8,375 nucleotides of DNA, taken from contig QOAX01000072.1 of assembly GCA_003972865.1 (NCBI GenBank), positions 1 to 8,375 on the forward strand, in the 5' to 3' direction. Origin of the DNA: Verrucomicrobiota bacterium (lineage in GTDB: Bacteria > Verrucomicrobiota > Verrucomicrobiia > Limisphaerales > UBA1096). The notes below the pieces were generated by a model. That model made no database searches. It saw only the letters and a program-made list of their open reading frames with translations, and was not told where the DNA came from. The translations under genes and the position numbers were made by a program. Shown piece by piece: positions 6,603 through 8,375 of the stretch (position 1 is the first letter of the stretch; every line of letters starts with the position of its first letter).

Positions 6603-8375
6603 GTGAACTTACTTCGATCAGCATGGTTGCTGGGTCTTCTCGCCGCTTGGCCAAGCGCTTGGGCGCAGGATTGGCAACAGGTCACCGTGCCGGGGGATGC
6701 CGAGGCCAAGCGGCCTGCCGGCACCGGGTGGTACCGCTGCTGGGTGAAGGTGCCGGACAACTGGGCGACGCTCGGCGGCCGCGATCTTTGGGTCGAGTCG
6801 GTCACGTTGACAATCGATTCCAGCCACGCCGCGCACGAGGCGTTCATCAATGGCCATCGCCTTGGTGGCGCTGGCTTATTCCCGCCGGATGCCAAGCCTA
6901 GCGATGGTAAACCCAAGCGCTACAAGGTGCCGCCCGGCGGCTTGGCCAAGGGCAAGTGGAACGAACTCGCCATCAAGGTTTTCAACCGCGACGGCCTCGG
7001 GCAATTCCAGGACAATGGCCCGTCGATTCAGGGCTACTTTCTCGAATGCCTGTTCAGCGGCGAGTGGGAATACAGACCCGGCACGGAACCGCCGCCGCCT
7101 GGCCAAGCGCTCGCCGCCAAGCCGCCCCGCGCCGCCTACGACCAATTTCATGAGGCCAGCCGCGTGCTTTTCGAGGCGCAAACGCTGGTGCACGGTGAGC
7201 GGCTCAGCCCGAGCGAGAGTCTTGCGCGATTCGAGTTGGACGACGGCTTGGCCATCGAGACCGTCTTGCACGAGCCGCTGGTGGCGCAGCCGACGCATCT
7301 CAGTTTCGATGCGCGCGGGCGGCTGTGGGTTTCGCATTACGTGCAGTACCCATACCCGGCCGGGCTGCGACAGATCAGCCGCGACAAATATTACCGAGCC
7401 AAGTACGACCGCCAGCCCAAGCCGCCGCCGCATCACACGCCCGGCCGCAGCCGCGTCACCGTGCACGAGGACACCGACGGCGATGGCGCTTACGACACGC
7501 ACAAGGTGTTCGCCGACAAACTCAGCTTGGCCAATGCGGCACTGCCCGGCCGCGACGGGGTCTGGGTGATGCACACGCCGCATCTGCTGTTTTATCCCGA
7601 CCGCAACGCCGACGACATCCCGGACGGCGACCCGGTGGTGCATCTGGCCGGCTTCGGCTTCGAGGACACTCACTCAGTGGCCAACGGCCTCGCTTGGGGG
7701 CCGGACGGCTGGCTGTACGGCGCGCAGGGCAGCACGGTGAGTTGCCGCGTCACCCGGCCCGGCATCGATCCGCTGGGCACAACGGGGGTTCACTTCGAGG
7801 GCTGCATGGTTTGGCGTTACCGCCCTGAGTCGCGCGAGTTCGAGATTTTCGCCGAAGGCGGCGGCAACGTGTTTGGGCTGGAGTTCGATACTGTCGGCCG
7901 GTTGTTTTCCGGTCACAACGGCGGCGGCACGCGCGGTTTTCATTACGTGCAAAGTGGCCTCTACCTCAAGCAGGGTAAAAGCCCGGGCAAGTTTGGGCCG
8001 CCAGACAATCCGTTCGCATTCGGCGAACTGCCGATGATGCCCGGCGGTGAAATCCCGCGTTTCTCCCACAACGTCATCGCCGTCAACGGCTCCGCCATGC
8101 CGGACGCATGGCAGGGCAAACTCCTCGGCGCCGACCCGCTGCATCGTCACTTGGTGCTGAGCGAACGCAGCGTGCGCGGCGCATCGTTCATCACGCGCGA
8201 CGTTGGCTTCCCGGTGAAAAATTCCGACGTGGCCTTCCGGCCGGTTTACATGGCCAACGCCCCCGACGGCTCGCTGCTCATCGCCGATTTTTACGAACGC
8301 TACATCGCGCACGGCCAACATTACCAAAGTCAGATCGACCCCACCTCCGGCCGCATTTATCGGCTCTGCGCCGAG
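6603..8375 (+). CDS. Secreted fusion: sugar-binding jelly roll + PVC-type membrane-bound dehydrogenase domain (3' end outside window)
   Basis: The frame is open for 591 codons to the window edge with no stop. GTG 6603 gives an excellent signal peptide (residues 1-21, ending PSAWA before Q22). GTG 6585 is the only earlier in-frame start because a TAA lies at 6579-6581; it would precede the likely transcription start. Residues about 24-157 resemble the GH2-type galactose-binding jelly roll ('V-VPGD', 'GWYRCWVKVPDNW', 'HEAFINGHRLGG', 'NELAIKVFNRDG'). A Pro/Ala-rich linker follows (about 158-200). From about 205 on there is the PVC-type membrane-bound dehydrogenase propeller domain known as TIGR02604 ('HLSFDARGRLWV', 'ANGLAWGPDGWLYG', 'HNGGGTRG', 'APDGSLLIADFYERYI'). 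It includes Asp-rich loops at about 290-295 (DTDGDG) and 333-341 (DRNADDIPD). In this family a HEAT-like region and a haem-binding cytochrome c domain often follow, and these would lie beyond the window. Substrate and enzyme activity are unknown. The N-terminal sugar-binding fusion is a noteworthy arrangement. Confidence 0.85.
   Translation, partial: MNLLRSAWLLGLLAAWPSAWAQDWQQVTVPGDAEAKRPAGTGWYRCWVKVPDNWATLGGRDLWVESVTLTIDSSHAAHEAFINGHRLGGAGLFPPDAKPSDGKPKRYKVPPGGLAKGKWNELAIKVFNRDGLGQFQDNGPSIQGYFLECLFSGEWEYRPGTEPPPPGQALAAKPPRAAYDQFHEASRVLFEAQTLVHGERLSPSESLARFELDDGLAIETVLHEPLVAQPTHLSFDARGRLWVSHYVQYPYPAGLRQISRDKYYRAKYDRQPKPPPHHTPGRSRVTVHEDTDGDGAYDTHKVFADKLSLANAALPGRDGVWVMHTPHLLFYPDRNADDIPDGDPVVHLAGFGFEDTHSVANGLAWGPDGWLYGAQGSTVSCRVTRPGIDPLGTTGVHFEGCMVWRYRPESREFEIFAEGGGNVFGLEFDTVGRLFSGHNGGGTRGFHYVQSGLYLKQGKSPGKFGPPDNPFAFGELPMMPGGEIPRFSHNVIAVNGSAMPDAWQGKLLGADPLHRHLVLSERSVRGASFITRDVGFPVKNSDVAFRPVYMANAPDGSLLIADFYERYIAHGQHYQSQIDPTSGRIYRLCAE
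6644..6662. repeat. Compound iterated palindrome: 14-mer (copy 5) overlapping a second 12-base palindrome
   Basis: CGCTTGGCCAAGCG (6644-6657) is identical to the copies at 13 and 3543. Its right half is shared with a second perfect palindrome, CCAAGCGCTTGG (6651-6662), so three alternating half-sites lie head to tail. It is read in the third possible frame, as A-WPS-A, within the signal-peptide coding region 41 bases after the start codon. Confidence 0.8.
6941..6950. repeat. Iterated palindrome, 10-base core (copy 6)
   Basis: A perfect CTTGGCCAAG core flanked by G on both sides, encoding LAK (in G-LAK-G) in the sugar-binding domain. Near copies with one mismatch follow in the same gene at 7098-7107 (CCTGGCCAAG) and 7526-7535 (CTTGGCCAAT). 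Confidence 0.75.

Noticed and set aside
6850..7569. Plus-strand open frame of 239 codons in another frame
   Set aside because: It overlaps the dehydrogenase fusion, is very rich in Arg, Ser and Pro, and has no domain; the fusion frame is open through the window edge with recognisable motifs.

Overview
The window looks like chromosomal DNA from a GC-rich member of the PVC superphylum, most likely Verrucomicrobiota. The phylum is inferred from gene content. The last gene carries the large secreted 'membrane-bound dehydrogenase' propeller domain typical of Verrucomicrobia and Planctomycetes. It sits beside secreted propeller proteins of a style common in those phyla, and none of the starts has a clear Shine-Dalgarno sequence. 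All genes are on the + strand and coding density is very high. I see no RNA gene, CRISPR array, transposase or integrase, and no non-coding stretch over 300 bases.

Layout. Positions 1-179 hold the last 58 codons of an unidentified Lys/Glu/Pro/Ala-rich protein. It is followed, with short gaps (24 and 6 bases), by an ABC-2 type permease with a large soluble insert (204-1745) and a membrane-anchored helical, TPR-like protein of unknown function (1752-3401). These three look like one transport-related operon, with the ATPase probably encoded at or beyond the left edge. After an 86-base spacer comes a second group. It starts with a secreted uncharacterised beta-propeller-like protein with an N-terminal carboxypeptidase-regulatory-like domain (3488-5374). 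A secreted Asp-box sialidase-family propeller (5371-6531) overlaps it by four bases. A small hairpin and a sigma70-like promoter then precede a secreted fusion of a GH2-type sugar-binding jelly roll with a PVC-type dehydrogenase propeller (6603 to beyond the right edge). The secreted genes suggest extracytoplasmic handling of carbohydrates, but the substrate cannot be read from the sequence.

The most unusual signal is not a gene. The perfect palindrome CTTGGCCAAG occurs six times in 8.4 kb, three times in the longer form CGCTTGGCCAAGCG. It lies inside coding sequence in all three reading frames. By a rough hand estimate about 0.01 copies would be expected by chance. This resembles a highly iterated palindrome such as cyanobacterial HIP1, though the sequence is different, and it points to selection or copying at the DNA level.
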